This document shows positions 25,048 to 34,913 of a stretch of DNA of 64,000 bases, piece by piece; position 1 is the stretch's first letter; each line of letters begins with the position of its first letter. A program made the position numbers and the translations under genes. The notes below the pieces were generated by a model that did not search any database, was not told the origin of the DNA, and worked only from the letters and a program-made list of their open reading frames with translations. Source of the stretch: Herbaspirillum sp. DW155 (GTDB taxonomy: Bacteria; Pseudomonadota; Gammaproteobacteria; Burkholderiales; Burkholderiaceae_D). The stretch is from NCBI RefSeq assembly GCF_037076565.1, contig NZ_AP029028.1, forward strand, positions 2,604,001-2,668,000. The letters are read 5' to 3'.

Positions 25048-25881
25048 CTAGTTAGCCTTTTCGGCATAGGCGAGTTCTTCACTGCTGTCTCGGGCGAGAT
25101 CGGCCTTGAGGAAACTCTCGGTTTCGGGGAGGGCGAGATGGAAATCGGTCAGCGCTTCGACTCGCAGCCGTAGCGGGCCGGCCGAGGCGCAATCGAGAAG
25201 ATGGCCGCCTTGGCGGCGGTCCTTGGACAGAAAGTGGAAGTGATGGCCCGGCACGCTGAAGGCGCTGGAAAAACCCGGCGACCAGATACCCACGAGAGTG
25301 CCGTCCACGTCGCTGAAGTGGAACTCGGTCTGCTGCTTGGACGCCTCGACCAGACGCGTGCCTTCCTGTGGCGGGTTGACTGCTCGTGTCCGAACGCGCG
25401 AGAACCGGCCATCTACGCGTAACGCGTAGAAAATGTTGTCGGACTGGCGCTCAAGGTCGCATCGCGCTTCGAGTTCGCTGAACGTGGATACGGCGGCGAT
25501 GCTGAGGTCTCGCTCTGCGGAAAATCGAGTCACGACGGCGAATGGGGCGGCGGCACTCGGTGCCGCCGCGGAAACTTGGCCTGTACCGCGGACCTGGTAG
25601 ACCACGCCGTCGAGCACCACCATTTCACCATCGAGACCAGCGAAGGTGCCGAGTCCGAAGTCGCCATGCTTCAGAATTGTTTCGACAGCGACCATGCCGG
25701 CATACACGCCCGCTACCAGCGCACCAGAAGTCGACACCTGGAAGAGCGTGTGAATGGGTGTGCCGAGATACTGGCCGAGGGCTGCCGTCATGATCGACGA
25801 CGCGCTGTCTCCGGTCCTTTCGGTCTCGCGCTCCAGCGCGGATCGCAGGGAAACTGGAATATCCAGAGTGAGGTTCGGCAT
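25048..25881 (-). CDS. budA: Alpha-acetolactate decarboxylase with N-terminal extension
   Basis: 277 residues. The core starts at LFQVSTSGALVAGVYAG (residue 46) and includes the metal-binding histidines in GHHFHFLSKDRRQGGH with downstream acidic residues. It converts acetolactate to acetoin with CO2 release. The first 40 residues (IPVSLRSALERETERTGDSA) look like a ribbon-helix-helix segment, beyond the usual length of about 235-260. It lies between dld and alsS in the same operon. Confidence 0.85.
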   Translation of the reverse strand: MPNLTLDIPVSLRSALERETERTGDSASSIMTAALGQYLGTPIHTLFQVSTSGALVAGVYAGMVAVETILKHGDFGLGTFAGLDGEMVVLDGVVYQVRGTGQVSAAAPSAAAPFAVVTRFSAERDLSIAAVSTFSELEARCDLERQSDNIFYALRVDGRFSRVRTRAVNPPQEGTRLVEASKQQTEFHFSDVDGTLVGIWSPGFSSAFSVPGHHFHFLSKDRRQGGHLLDCASAGPLRLRVEALTDFHLALPETESFLKADLARDSSEELAYAEKAN

Positions 25882-26015
25882 GTTCTGAAGTCCTGGTAAA
25901 AGCTAAAAAAACGGCGGCAGCGAGCCACCCTCCATTGGCATAGCCGATGGCGTTACGGTTTATCTCTCAAAGGGGGGGCTACGGTGTTCGAGCTACCCGC
26001 GAAGTCAGCGGTAGC

Positions 26016-27815
26016 TTAATGCTTCCGCGGGGCACCCAGTGCCGGGATAGGTGGCGTCACCGATTCAGCGTTCTCGGAATCCCGGTAGAACGCGAACTTC
26101 GACGTATGGCCGATGCCCGGGTTGAAGCAGTTGCACGGATCCAGCTTCAGGTAGTGTTTGCGTAACGCCGGTTTGGCGTAGTACAGGTGGCCGACGTTGT
26201 GCTCGGCCGGGTATTCGGCACCCCGGCGATCGAGCAGCTTCCACATCTTGTGTTCTATAGCCATGCAGTCGTTGCCTTTCTTTACGATATAGTCTTGATG
26301 AAAGACATGGCACAGGAAGTGGCCGTAGTAGAGCTTGAGAATCATCGGCTCCTCAATCTCCTGCGGAAGATGCTCGAACCAGCTCCGTTCATTGCGTGGC
26401 AGTGCGATGTCCAGCGCCAGGATGTTCTCGACGGTCCGCGGGTGTACGGCGCGGTAGCGATTGGCAGCACCTGCTGCCGCGAAGCGGTGCAGGAATGCTT
26501 TTTCGCCCTCTTCCGGCGTGCACTCGAAGAAGCTCCCGCTGGCTTTGGCGAAGTAGTCCTTCAGAAAGGCACGCGCTTCGTCTGCGCCTTCGGCGGTCAC
26601 TTTCAGCAGCAAGTGATGCTCGTACTTCTTGTGAAAGTCCTTCATGCGTGTCGGCAGATGATTCGGGAAGAGATGGCTGGCGGCCTGCATGATGCGATCC
26701 GTCAAGTGCGACGGCAGGAAAGGAATGCGATCGAAGATTGAGTCGAACTTAGCCTTGAGCGCGAACAGCCCCGGCAGCCGCGAGGTTCCGAGATAATGGA
26801 TCATCAGGAAAGTATCCTTGCCGTACTTCTCGGCGATCTCGAAGGCATCGCGGTGGAGGTATTCGCCCGAGATGGGCAGGTGCTCGAACTTGCCCAGGAC
26901 CTCCCTGCGGATATCGGTCAGCTCTTCGGTCTTGTTGGTGCCGATATAGAACACTTCTGGGTTCTTCTCGATCGGGAAGGTATCGAGGCGCACGGCAAAG
27001 ACCATGACCTTTCCTGCCGATCCCGAGGATTCGTAGAGGCGATGTGGGTCCGCGTTGAAACGGGCAGGCGTAGGCTCGTCAATCTCACGCACGTGTTCGA
27101 CATAGTCATGATCGTGGCCGGCACCAGCGTCGTGCAGTACGTCGTCGTCGGAAAGCTTTCCTGCATCAAGACGCGCCAGGACATCTTCCTCGGAACCTTC
27201 GAAGCGAATGCCCAGGTGGTTCACCAAGCGCAGGTTGCCAGCTTCGTCCACGCGCGCGAAGACCGACATCTGGGTATAGGCAGGACCGCGCTGCACTAGA
27301 GCGCCGCCGGAATTGTTACAGATACCGCCGAACACCGAGGCACCGATGCAGCTTGAGCCGATAACCGAATGGGGTTCGCGCCCAATGGGCAGCAGTGCGT
27401 GTTCGAGTTGATCGAGCGTAGCGCCGGGAAGGCAAATGACCTGCTTGCCGCCCTCGATTAGATAGATCTTCTTCATGCGTGAGGTGCTGACGATGACGAT
27501 ATCGCGGTCATAGTCATCCCCGTCGGGCGTGGACCCCCCGGTCAGGCCCGTGTTGGACGCCTGGGAGATCACGATGACGTTCGCCGCCACACAGGCCTTT
27601 AGAACCTGCCATTGCTCGACCAGTGAGCCGGGACGCACTACGGCCAGTGCGTTGCCCGTACCGAAACGAAAGCCGGTTCGGTAGCGACGGGTCTTGCTTT
27701 CGTCGGTCAACACATACTTCTTGCCAACGATCGACGCCAGGTCAGAGACAAGATGACTATGATCGGTACCAGGCTTCACAGAAGCAGCGGGCGGCCATTC
27801 GAGAACTGCAGACAT
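26016..27815 (-). CDS. dld: Quinone-dependent D-lactate dehydrogenase
   Basis: 599 residues. FAD-binding domain of the PCMH type (residues 35-240) with SNTGLTGGSTPDGDDYDR and GSSCIGASVFGGICNNSGG, followed by the membrane-binding Dld domain (TSRLPGLFALKAKFDSIFDR). It oxidises D-lactate to pyruvate on the inner face of the membrane and passes electrons to quinone. First gene of the leftward operon, with budA and alsS behind it, so pyruvate made here can go to acetoin. The gap to budA is 134 bp. Confidence 0.88.
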   Translation of the reverse strand: MSAVLEWPPAASVKPGTDHSHLVSDLASIVGKKYVLTDESKTRRYRTGFRFGTGNALAVVRPGSLVEQWQVLKACVAANVIVISQASNTGLTGGSTPDGDDYDRDIVIVSTSRMKKIYLIEGGKQVICLPGATLDQLEHALLPIGREPHSVIGSSCIGASVFGGICNNSGGALVQRGPAYTQMSVFARVDEAGNLRLVNHLGIRFEGSEEDVLARLDAGKLSDDDVLHDAGAGHDHDYVEHVREIDEPTPARFNADPHRLYESSGSAGKVMVFAVRLDTFPIEKNPEVFYIGTNKTEELTDIRREVLGKFEHLPISGEYLHRDAFEIAEKYGKDTFLMIHYLGTSRLPGLFALKAKFDSIFDRIPFLPSHLTDRIMQAASHLFPNHLPTRMKDFHKKYEHHLLLKVTAEGADEARAFLKDYFAKASGSFFECTPEEGEKAFLHRFAAAGAANRYRAVHPRTVENILALDIALPRNERSWFEHLPQEIEEPMILKLYYGHFLCHVFHQDYIVKKGNDCMAIEHKMWKLLDRRGAEYPAEHNVGHLYYAKPALRKHYLKLDPCNCFNPGIGHTSKFAFYRDSENAESVTPPIPALGAPRKH

Positions 27816-27992
27816 GAAAGACTCCTTGATTTGAGTTCATCGGACACACGTTCCGGAGTGCCAGGACACGCCGGCCAGCGTCAGAGAATTCGATCGCTGG
27901 ATTGCACAGCTGCCATCCTAGGAGCATACTTCCATTCGATCCAATACTTCGTGATTGCATTTTCAAGACGTAAATCGTATCGAAAGTGTATG

Positions 27993-28009
27993 ATTGATTG
28001 GACGTCAAT
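27993..28009. promoter_or_regulatory. LysR-type binding site (T-N11-A) between dld and lysR
   Basis: ATTGA-7-TCAAT is an interrupted palindrome 24 bp before the LysR start, in the divergent promoter region shared with dld. This is the normal place for autoregulation plus activation of the divergent operon. Confidence 0.5.
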
Positions 28010-28033
28010 TGCCTATCCTAGGAGGACAGCCCC

Positions 28034-28927
28034 ATGGAGTTCCGTCAGCTACGGTACTTCCTCGCCGTTGCAGAGCACCTGCATTTCACTGTTGCAGCAG
28101 AGAGGCTCGGCATTGCGCAGCCGCCGTTGAGCCAACAGATCATCAAACTGGAAAGGGAAATCGGCACGAAGCTCTTCATGCGCTATCCACGCCGTGTGGA
28201 GCTGACCGAAGCTGGGGTCCTCTTCAAGGAACGTGCGAAGCGCGTATTGGATGAGGCCCATGACGCACTGGAACACGTGAAGAAAGCGGCGCGAGGAGAA
28301 AGCGGCCATCTTTCGATCGGGTTCGCCGGGTCTACAGTGTTTCATCCGCAAGTCGCCACCACCCTTCGGAGGTTTCGCCAAAGCTATCCGGGCGTCTTGG
28401 TCAAGACGGAAGAAAGCAATAGCACTGCGCTCCTCGATAAGGTCATCGAGGGTCACGTGGACTGTGCGATCGTCCGGTTGCCCCTCAGTTGTGGGGAGCT
28501 GTTGACCGTCCCCCTAATCGAAGAAGAGATGATCGCAGTCTTGCCGGCCGGCCATCGGTTGGGCCGACTGCGGAGCATCGAACTCGCGCAGCTCTCTTCC
28601 GATTCATTCATTCTCTTTCCCCGTCCGATCGGCCCCGACCTCTATGATTCGATCATCAGCGCCTGCCGATTGGCTAGTTTCTCACCTAAGGTGGAAATGG
28701 AGTCGCCTCAGCTATCGTCAACGGTCAACATGGTTGCCGCAGGTTTTGGCGTAACGCTGATTCCTGAATCCATTCGACAAATTCACGCCACAGGTGTGAC
28801 TTATCAAAGGCTCAGGAACAAGAGTCTGAAGACGACCATAGCGCTCGTGGTTAAGCCAAGAGAAAAATCCGTGACGGTTCGAAATTTTGTGGACAACCTC
28901 CGTATCGTTGCACGGCAAATGGAGTGA
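28034..28927 (+). CDS. LysR-family regulator of the D-lactate/acetoin operon
   Basis: 297 residues. N-terminal winged HTH (FRQLRYFLAVAEHLHFTVAA ... RLGIAQPPLSQQI) and a C-terminal inducer-binding domain. Divergent from dld-budA-alsS with a T-N11-A site between. Bacillus AlsR, also LysR-type, activates alsSD in response to acetate and low pH; a similar role is inferred. Confidence 0.82.
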   Translation: MEFRQLRYFLAVAEHLHFTVAAERLGIAQPPLSQQIIKLEREIGTKLFMRYPRRVELTEAGVLFKERAKRVLDEAHDALEHVKKAARGESGHLSIGFAGSTVFHPQVATTLRRFRQSYPGVLVKTEESNSTALLDKVIEGHVDCAIVRLPLSCGELLTVPLIEEEMIAVLPAGHRLGRLRSIELAQLSSDSFILFPRPIGPDLYDSIISACRLASFSPKVEMESPQLSSTVNMVAAGFGVTLIPESIRQIHATGVTYQRLRNKSLKTTIALVVKPREKSVTVRNFVDNLRIVARQME

Positions 28928-29159
28928 CTTTGACGCTTCTTTCGTCCGAAAAGAGCGCAGTAATTTTTTTGTTTGGTAAGTGTTTCGGTCCCTTCGGATC
29001 TTCAACGGCATTTTGAACCGTCAGCGGATTGGGGAAATTCTCCACCGCGCAATAGAGTATGCCGTGAACCTAACCCAGGATATTACCTTCCTCATCTAAG
29101 GCTTCGCAGAATTGGCATTCGATTACGCTGATAGTGCGAGAGATAGAGCGCAACGTATT

Positions 29160-29413
29160 TCAATGCTGGGAGATTTCTACTTTTTGCGCCCTTACAGGCA
29201 ACTTTGAGGGCATTTTCGCCCTCCAGAGCGCCCATTCTGGACGCACCTGTCCCATCAGCTGACTGCGAGCCAGGTAAATATTGGCCAACGCCAAGCGGTG
29301 AACGCACGACATCCGTTCTTCATCAAGCCGCGATAACGTACCTTCGTAAATCCCCTCAACCGCTTGACCACCGCAAATACATGCTCAACGCGAGCGCGAA
29401 TCTTCGACTTATC
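29160..29413 (-). pseudogene. IS5-family transposase C-terminal relic
   Basis: The minus strand encodes KSKIRARVEHVFAVVKRLRG and FTKVRYRGLMKN, the conserved C-terminal block of IS5 transposases with its catalytic Glu (VEH). A frameshift follows, and the other frame continues RLALANIYLARSQLMGQ to a stop at 29160. Neither the N-terminal DDE part nor clear ends are present. The upstream stretch 28928-29159 contains no gene. Confidence 0.7.
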
Positions 29414-29644
29414 TTTGGTCCGCAGCTGACCAACGTGATCGGGCGCAAGGCCGGGTTCACCAGCGATTTCAAGTATTCCCCGGCGATGGCCTTGGCCGGT
29501 TTCATCTGGACCGAAGACAAGCTGCGTACCTACCTCAAGGCGCCCAGCGAGGTCGTGCCGGGCAACAAGATGCGCTTCTGGGGCATCGGCAGCGACAAGC
29601 AGATCGATGACATCCTGGCTTACCTGCGTACTTTCAATCCTTAA
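29414..29644 (+). pseudogene. Class I cytochrome c C-terminal fragment
   Basis: About 76 residues from FGPQLTNVIGRKAG through PGNKMRFWGI to DDILAYLRTFNP. This is the C-terminal part of a class I cytochrome c: GPxLxxVxGRxAG and the Met axial-ligand region. The CxxCH haem site is missing because the sequence is joined directly to the IS5 relic. No gene is seen from 29645 to 29841. Confidence 0.7.
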
Positions 29645-29841
29645 GTACGGCCTGCTCCTGTCCAAGCGAAGATGACGGCGCGCCTCACCGCAGCATGTCT
29701 CTCTGCTGTAAAGCCGGGCCCGGCTATGAAAGCCAAAGGCGCACTGCCTCCCTAATATGCCTCACTGTGAACAGGCTCCGATTGCTTCTCCGGCACCGGC
29801 AGCTATTCCTATCTCCCTTGCACAGTTTGACTGAGGATGAC

Positions 29842-30906
29842 ATGCCCTTTCCAATCACGACCAGCCTGAACCCCAAGCCGATACCAGAGGATGTGGGAAA
29901 TACCTTCGGTGCCTACTTTACCGACCACATGTTTCTGATGGACTACAAGCAGGGCCTGGGATGGTACAACCACAGGATTGTTCCTTTTGGCCCGCTCAGC
30001 CTGCATCCGTCCTGTGCTGCCATCCAGTATGGGCAATCGATCTTCGACGGTTTCAAAGCTTACCGCTGCGACGACGATGTGATCCGCCTGTTCCGGCCAC
30101 TCGATCATATCGAACGCATTAACAAGTCGACGGCCCGGCTGTGTATGCCCGCAGTGGATCCGCAGAGCGTGTTGGCTGCCATGGTTCAGCTGGTGGATCT
30201 GGACCGCCGGTGGGTCCCGCGCCAGAAAGGAACGGCTCTCTACGTGCGCGAGACGATGATCGGAACGGAAGGGCTGATGGGCGTACGCCCGGCCAGCGAA
30301 TACACCTTCATGATTTTCCTGTCACCGGTCGGCTCGTACTATGCAGAGGGCGCCAATCCGGTCAGCATCCTCGTTTCGGACAAGCATGTACGCGCCGCTC
30401 GCGGGGGCATCGGCGCCGCCAAGGCCGCTGCCAACTATGGCGCTAGTCTGCTGGCCAGTGAAGAGGCCAAATCGATGGGCTACACGCAGGTGCTGTGGCT
30501 GGATTCGACGGAGCGAAGATTCCTGGAAGAAGTCGGCACCATGAACGTGATGCTGAGAATTGGCAACGAAATCATCACCCCGCCCCTCAGCGATTCGATC
30601 CTGGCTGGCGTCACACGCATGACGGCGCTGGCCCTCCTGCGTGAATGGGGACTGCAGGTCAGCGAGCGGCCAATTGACATCAACGACGTCATGACCGGGA
30701 TTGGCAACGGCACCATTGAAGAAATATGGGGCGTTGGAACCGCAGCCGTGGTATCGCCAATCGGTCAACTGACCTATCGCGGCCAAACGCTGGAAGTCGG
30801 CGCACGCCGGATCGGAAAAGTAACGGCACGCCTGCACGCTGCCATTACCAGCCTGCATACCCAGCCAGGCAAGGATCCTTATGGCTGGCGTGTCGATGTG
30901 ATCTGA
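29842..30906 (+). CDS. ilvE: Branched-chain amino acid aminotransferase
   Basis: 354 residues from the ATG at 29842 (upstream in-frame codons lack a recognisable domain). PLP fold type IV: YGQSIFDGFKAYRCDD near residue 60, catalytic Lys in IGAAKAAANYGASLLASEEA, and QVLWLDSTERRFLEEVGTMN, all typical of IlvE. Transfers the amino group between branched-chain keto acids and glutamate. It overlaps the end of the convergent AraC gene by 28 bp. As cargo near a branched-chain-type binding protein it may serve amino acid use. Confidence 0.87.
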   Translation: MPFPITTSLNPKPIPEDVGNTFGAYFTDHMFLMDYKQGLGWYNHRIVPFGPLSLHPSCAAIQYGQSIFDGFKAYRCDDDVIRLFRPLDHIERINKSTARLCMPAVDPQSVLAAMVQLVDLDRRWVPRQKGTALYVRETMIGTEGLMGVRPASEYTFMIFLSPVGSYYAEGANPVSILVSDKHVRAARGGIGAAKAAANYGASLLASEEAKSMGYTQVLWLDSTERRFLEEVGTMNVMLRIGNEIITPPLSDSILAGVTRMTALALLREWGLQVSERPIDINDVMTGIGNGTIEEIWGVGTAAVVSPIGQLTYRGQTLEVGARRIGKVTARLHAAITSLHTQPGKDPYGWRVDVI

Positions 30907-31880
30907 TCGCGGCGATGCTGGCGCCAGTGGTACGGGCTCATGCCCGTGGCTTGCTTCATGGCGGTAGAGAAGTGGCTTTGGCTGGCAAAGCCACAGCTCA
31001 TTGCGATATCAATGAGGGATTGCTCCGTTGAGGCGAGCAATGTCTTGGCTTTTTCAAGTCGGCGCTCCATCAGCCAGCGATGCGGCGTTTCGCCCACCTC
31101 GCTGCGGAAGCTGCGGGCAAAGTGGCGACGACTCAAACCGGCCGCCGCCGCGAGCTCCTCCAGACTCAGATTCCTGTCGATATTGTTGTCCACGAAACTG
31201 ATCACCCGCTGGAGTCGCCAGCGCGGCAGCGCCACCGCCGGATCCGCCTCAAGCGGCGCATCGGCCTTGATCATCAGCTGCGACAGGGCGGAAATCAGTA
31301 AACCGTCGCTGAGCAGGCGGCTGGCGGCTGCGCCATCCGAGACGCAACTCCACATCCGGTGTAGTAATACATTCAGGAACGTGTCTTCCCATGAGTTCTC
31401 GCTGAGCCTGCGAAAAGCCTCGCGGATGCTTCGACCATGCGTCTGGCCGAGCACCGCCTGTACCGTCGCATCGGGAATGACCAGCATCAGAATCTCGCGC
31501 TCGCCATCAATTTCCCATTCACTTTGTACACCGGACGGGACGACCAGCAGCCGTCCGGGCTCGGCCGCTTCCTCGTGGCGTCGGCCGGCCATCGACCAGC
31601 GCCAGGTGCAGCGCTGCTTCACACGATAGGGTAAGGCGAGAATCGTTTCCGGTACTTCCGGGTCAGAGAAGTTGTGCGGCCCCTGCTGCACCTTGATCAG
31701 GTCGTATCGCAATTTCCCTGGACTGCTCAGATGCTCTTGCGGGAAGGTCTGGTAGACCGAGCCCCGGTAAAAGTCCGAGTACCGCTTCCACTTTGAAGGC
31801 AACATAGACAGGCTCCAACGGATGTCATCGTCTTCTGGCTGAAGCAAAAATTGCGCCAGAAAAAGATCCTCGTTCGCCAT
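30879..31880 (-). CDS. AraC-family transcription regulator
   Basis: 333 residues from an ATG at 31880 (a GTG at 31910 is possible). C-terminal AraC HTH domain (NLSLEELAAAAGLSRRHFAR and IDIAMSCGFASQSHFSTAMK) after a cupin-like N-terminal domain. Divergent from the binding-protein/DUF2520 pair, so those genes are the likely targets. Confidence 0.82.
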   Translation of the reverse strand: MANEDLFLAQFLLQPEDDDIRWSLSMLPSKWKRYSDFYRGSVYQTFPQEHLSSPGKLRYDLIKVQQGPHNFSDPEVPETILALPYRVKQRCTWRWSMAGRRHEEAAEPGRLLVVPSGVQSEWEIDGEREILMLVIPDATVQAVLGQTHGRSIREAFRRLSENSWEDTFLNVLLHRMWSCVSDGAAASRLLSDGLLISALSQLMIKADAPLEADPAVALPRWRLQRVISFVDNNIDRNLSLEELAAAAGLSRRHFARSFRSEVGETPHRWLMERRLEKAKTLLASTEQSLIDIAMSCGFASQSHFSTAMKQATGMSPYHWRQHRRDQITSTRQP

Positions 31881-32110
31881 CAGGTGACCGGTAAGCGAAG
31901 ACCGGGGCACTTTTCAATAAAACGCGGCCGTTCAGTAAAAGGGCGCGCTGGATTTGCTCACCATAATGTTGACGCTGCCACAGGGCCTGCTCCCGCTTAA
32001 TCTCGAATTTGCGATTCAGTGGGAACGGGCCTGAGAGAGCGGCAGAGTCGCCGTGACGATGTTCGTGGGCGTCACGGTGTTTCATCAACCTCAATCGGGT
32101 GAACAACGTC

Positions 32111-33277
32111 ATGGACAAAAAGTGGACTGCAGTGTTGCTCGTATCGATGTTACTGATGGCCTGTGGCAAGATGAATGATTCCGCAAAGCCCGCACAGGCT
32201 GCCGATATCCCGGTGGTCCGGATCGCGACTGCTGCGCCTCTGAGCGGCGCGATAGCGCATCTGGGAAAAGACAATGAGCTGGGCGTGAAGATGGCCATTG
32301 ATGATCTCAACGCGAGCGGCCTTGTGATCGGGCAGACCAGGGTCCGCCTGGAAATGGTATCGGAAGACGATGCCGGTGATCCGAAGCAAGGCACAGCCAT
32401 CGCCCAGAAATTCGTCGACATGAAGGTCAATGGCGTCGTGGGCCACTTCAATTCGGGCGTCACCATTCCCGCATCAAAGATCTACAGTGCGGCCGGCATT
32501 CCGGAAATATCGCCCTCCTCGACCAATCCCAAATACACGCGCCAGGGTTTCAAGACAGCGTTTCGCCTGGTGGCAGACGACATCCAGTTGGGCGGCGCCA
32601 TGGCTCGCTTTGCCGTGAACACGCTCAAGGCCCGCAGGATCGCCATCATTGATGACCGGACTGCCTATGGTCAAGGTGTTGCGGACGAATTTGAGAAGGC
32701 GGCTAAAGCCGCCAACGCAAGCATCGTCGGTCGCGAATTCACGACCGACAAGTCGACCGACTTCAATGCCATCCTGACCAAATTGAAAGCGGCACATGCC
32801 GACGTCATTTTCTTCGGTGGCCAGGATGCAGTAGGCGGACCGATGCTCAGGCAGATGAAGGCCCTCGGAATCAACCTCAAGTTCCTTGGCGGCGATGGCC
32901 TGTGTACTGGTGAAATGGCGAAGCTGTCAGGCGATGCCCTGGGGGACGATGTCGTCTACTGCGCAGAGGCCGGAGGCGTAGAAGGTGAATTCGAGAAAAA
33001 GATGCTTGAATGGAAGGCCGAGTTCCGCCGGAGGTATGGGGTAGATGTGCAACTCTATGCAGCCAACGCCTACGATGCCGTCAATGTGTTGGTGGCCGCG
33101 ATGATGAAGGCAGGCTCCGCGGATCCGGCCATCTATCTCCCGCAGGTGTCGAAAGTACAGATCAAGGGGCTGACGGGACCGATCGCTTTCGATGAGAAGG
33201 GCGATATTCTCCAGGGCGCGCTTACGCTGTCAACGTTCCGCGGCGGGAAGAAAGAACCCATCGGGATCGTGCGATGA
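32111..33277 (+). CDS. Branched-chain amino acid-type periplasmic binding lipoprotein
   Basis: 388 residues. Signal peptide MDKKWTAVLLVSMLLMAC with a lipobox ending at Cys18, then the type I periplasmic binding fold of the LivJ class (IATAAPLSGAIAHLGKDNEL). No ABC permease or ATPase genes are nearby, so this is an orphan binding protein that may use another transporter. Its stop overlaps the next gene start. Confidence 0.83.
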   Translation: MDKKWTAVLLVSMLLMACGKMNDSAKPAQAADIPVVRIATAAPLSGAIAHLGKDNELGVKMAIDDLNASGLVIGQTRVRLEMVSEDDAGDPKQGTAIAQKFVDMKVNGVVGHFNSGVTIPASKIYSAAGIPEISPSSTNPKYTRQGFKTAFRLVADDIQLGGAMARFAVNTLKARRIAIIDDRTAYGQGVADEFEKAAKAANASIVGREFTTDKSTDFNAILTKLKAAHADVIFFGGQDAVGGPMLRQMKALGINLKFLGGDGLCTGEMAKLSGDALGDDVVYCAEAGGVEGEFEKKMLEWKAEFRRRYGVDVQLYAANAYDAVNVLVAAMMKAGSADPAIYLPQVSKVQIKGLTGPIAFDEKGDILQGALTLSTFRGGKKEPIGIVR

Positions 33278-34155
33278 CCTCGCTTGTCACTCGCGCTGAT
33301 GCAAGGCGTCTCAAGATCGGCATCATAGGACTGGGCCGTCTTGGCACGGCGCTCGCCTGGAGCCTGGAGTCGCACGGCGGCAATGTCCATGCGCTGGCGA
33401 GCCGCTCGGTAACGCGGACCGCCGAGACGGCCATGCGTATGCGCTCTTGCAGCGTACTCACCGCACAGGGGGTAGCGGATCACTGCGACCTCATTTTCGT
33501 GACCACGCCGGACGCGCTGATAGCGCCGACCGTGGAGGGTCTTTCCTGGCGCCCGGGCAGTAGCGTCGTGCATTGCAGCGGTGCCACCGAGATATCGGTG
33601 CTCGGCAAGGCCGCTGCCGATGGTGCGGATATCGGCGGCTTCCATCCGATGCAGACCTTTGGCGATGCGCTCACAGCGGCCCGGACCTTGCCTGGCTGCG
33701 TGGTGACCATCGAAGCGGGAGAGGCCTTGGGCGCGCGGTTGGCGGATATTGCCCAGTTGCTTGGATGTGAGGTAAACCGTATCCCCGCAGGAGCGCGCGG
33801 CCGATATCACGCGGCAGCGGCGTATGCATCTCAGTACGTCAACGTCCTGTTGGACGAGGCCATCAGGATCTGGCGCTCATGGGGAGCATCGGAAGAAGCC
33901 GCCTTGCGTGCGCTGCTGCCACTGCTGCGCGGTACGATTTCTGCGATGGAGAGCGCTGGTGTCGCGGCAAGCATGCCCGGTCCGGTATCGCGTGGCGATG
34001 TTGCCACCGTCATGAAACAAATGCTGTCCGTGGCCGCATTGGGCGATGAGGATCTGGCGTTTTATCGCACGCTTTACCTGCGCAGCATCCGCATTGCGGA
34101 GGGAGCCGGGCGAATCGACGCCGCCATCGCTAATGAATTGCGTGACCTGGCCTGA
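33274..34155 (+). CDS. Rossmann-fold DUF2520 protein
   Basis: 293 residues. N-terminal NAD(P) motif IGIIGLGRLGTALAWSLE (residues 14-31), SGATEISVL mid-protein, GGFHPMQTF, then a helical DUF2520 domain resembling 6-phosphogluconate dehydrogenase-like C-terminal domains. The family is of unknown substrate. Overlaps the binding-protein gene by 4 bp, so the two are co-translated. Confidence 0.78.
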   Translation: MTSLVTRADARRLKIGIIGLGRLGTALAWSLESHGGNVHALASRSVTRTAETAMRMRSCSVLTAQGVADHCDLIFVTTPDALIAPTVEGLSWRPGSSVVHCSGATEISVLGKAAADGADIGGFHPMQTFGDALTAARTLPGCVVTIEAGEALGARLADIAQLLGCEVNRIPAGARGRYHAAAAYASQYVNVLLDEAIRIWRSWGASEEAALRALLPLLRGTISAMESAGVAASMPGPVSRGDVATVMKQMLSVAALGDEDLAFYRTLYLRSIRIAEGAGRIDAAIANELRDLA

Positions 34156-34269
34156 GGCTTCACAGCTTATTGCAGAAGAGTCCAGTCCTCGCCTGGTTAG
34201 CGATGCTCCCGGAGGACCTGGGCTATTCGCTGATGATGTCTTTGCCGTGTTCTGATGGCAGCTTACGGC

Positions 34270-34913
34270 TGCGGCGGCAAGCCCACAGCGCATTGGCCGC
34301 TGAATGCACCCGGGCCCAGCAGTCTCTGAGCAAGAGCCATGAAGAGCTCCATTCTGGGGCGCTCGCCCTCACTGCGGCACAGACTGAGAACGCCGGACTC
34401 CACCAGCGGCTGGCTGATCGCGCCACAGAAGTTCATGCCCTGAATCAGCAATTGACGCAGGCGCGCGCGCAGTTTGAGCACTTCCAGGAAGCGGCTGCAC
34501 GGCAACGCGCCGAAGAACGGCAAGCTTTTGAGCAGCGTCTTGCCCGCCTGGAGCAGGAAATTGCCGCCTATAGGCGCCAGGAGGCCGAACTTGATCGGCT
34601 TCGCAAAGGCTTGGCTCACGCCCCAAATGAACTGCACCAGGTTATTTCCGAGCGTGATCAAAAAAACCTCCAGCTACAGGATTTGGGTCTTACAAAAGCT
34701 GACGCCGAACGTAGGCTTGATACAGTTCAGCAAGCGCTTATCGAGGCCAGGACTGAGGCAGCGACTGCCCGAAGGCAAGTCGAAATGCTGGAGAATCTGT
34801 TGGTCACCGCGGAACGAAAGGCGGAGCAAGCAGAACGTGACAAGGCTGCCTGGGTCGACAAGATCCTGATGCAGCGCGAAATTCAAGGGCAGGGGCGCCC
34901 AGTCACGGGATAG
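34270..34913 (+). pseudogene. tnpT: Truncated second copy of tnpT
   Basis: From RRQAHSALAAEC onward the translation parallels TnpT from about residue 117, with nearly identical DNA. The KfrA-type DNA-binding domain is absent and about 18 residues are missing internally (around GQQEASLAHQ in the full copy). The open frame continues 5' only by chance from the DUF2520 gene end. It marks the second copy of the transposon right end. Confidence 0.82.

Noticed and set aside
29204..29644. A 146-residue rightward gene
   Set aside because: Its 5' half is antisense to the IS5 relic; only the cytochrome c fragment from 29414 is meaningful.
34170..34913. A 247-residue intact coiled-coil gene
   Set aside because: The start lies in junction DNA and the conserved part begins at about 34270; it is a truncated tnpT copy.
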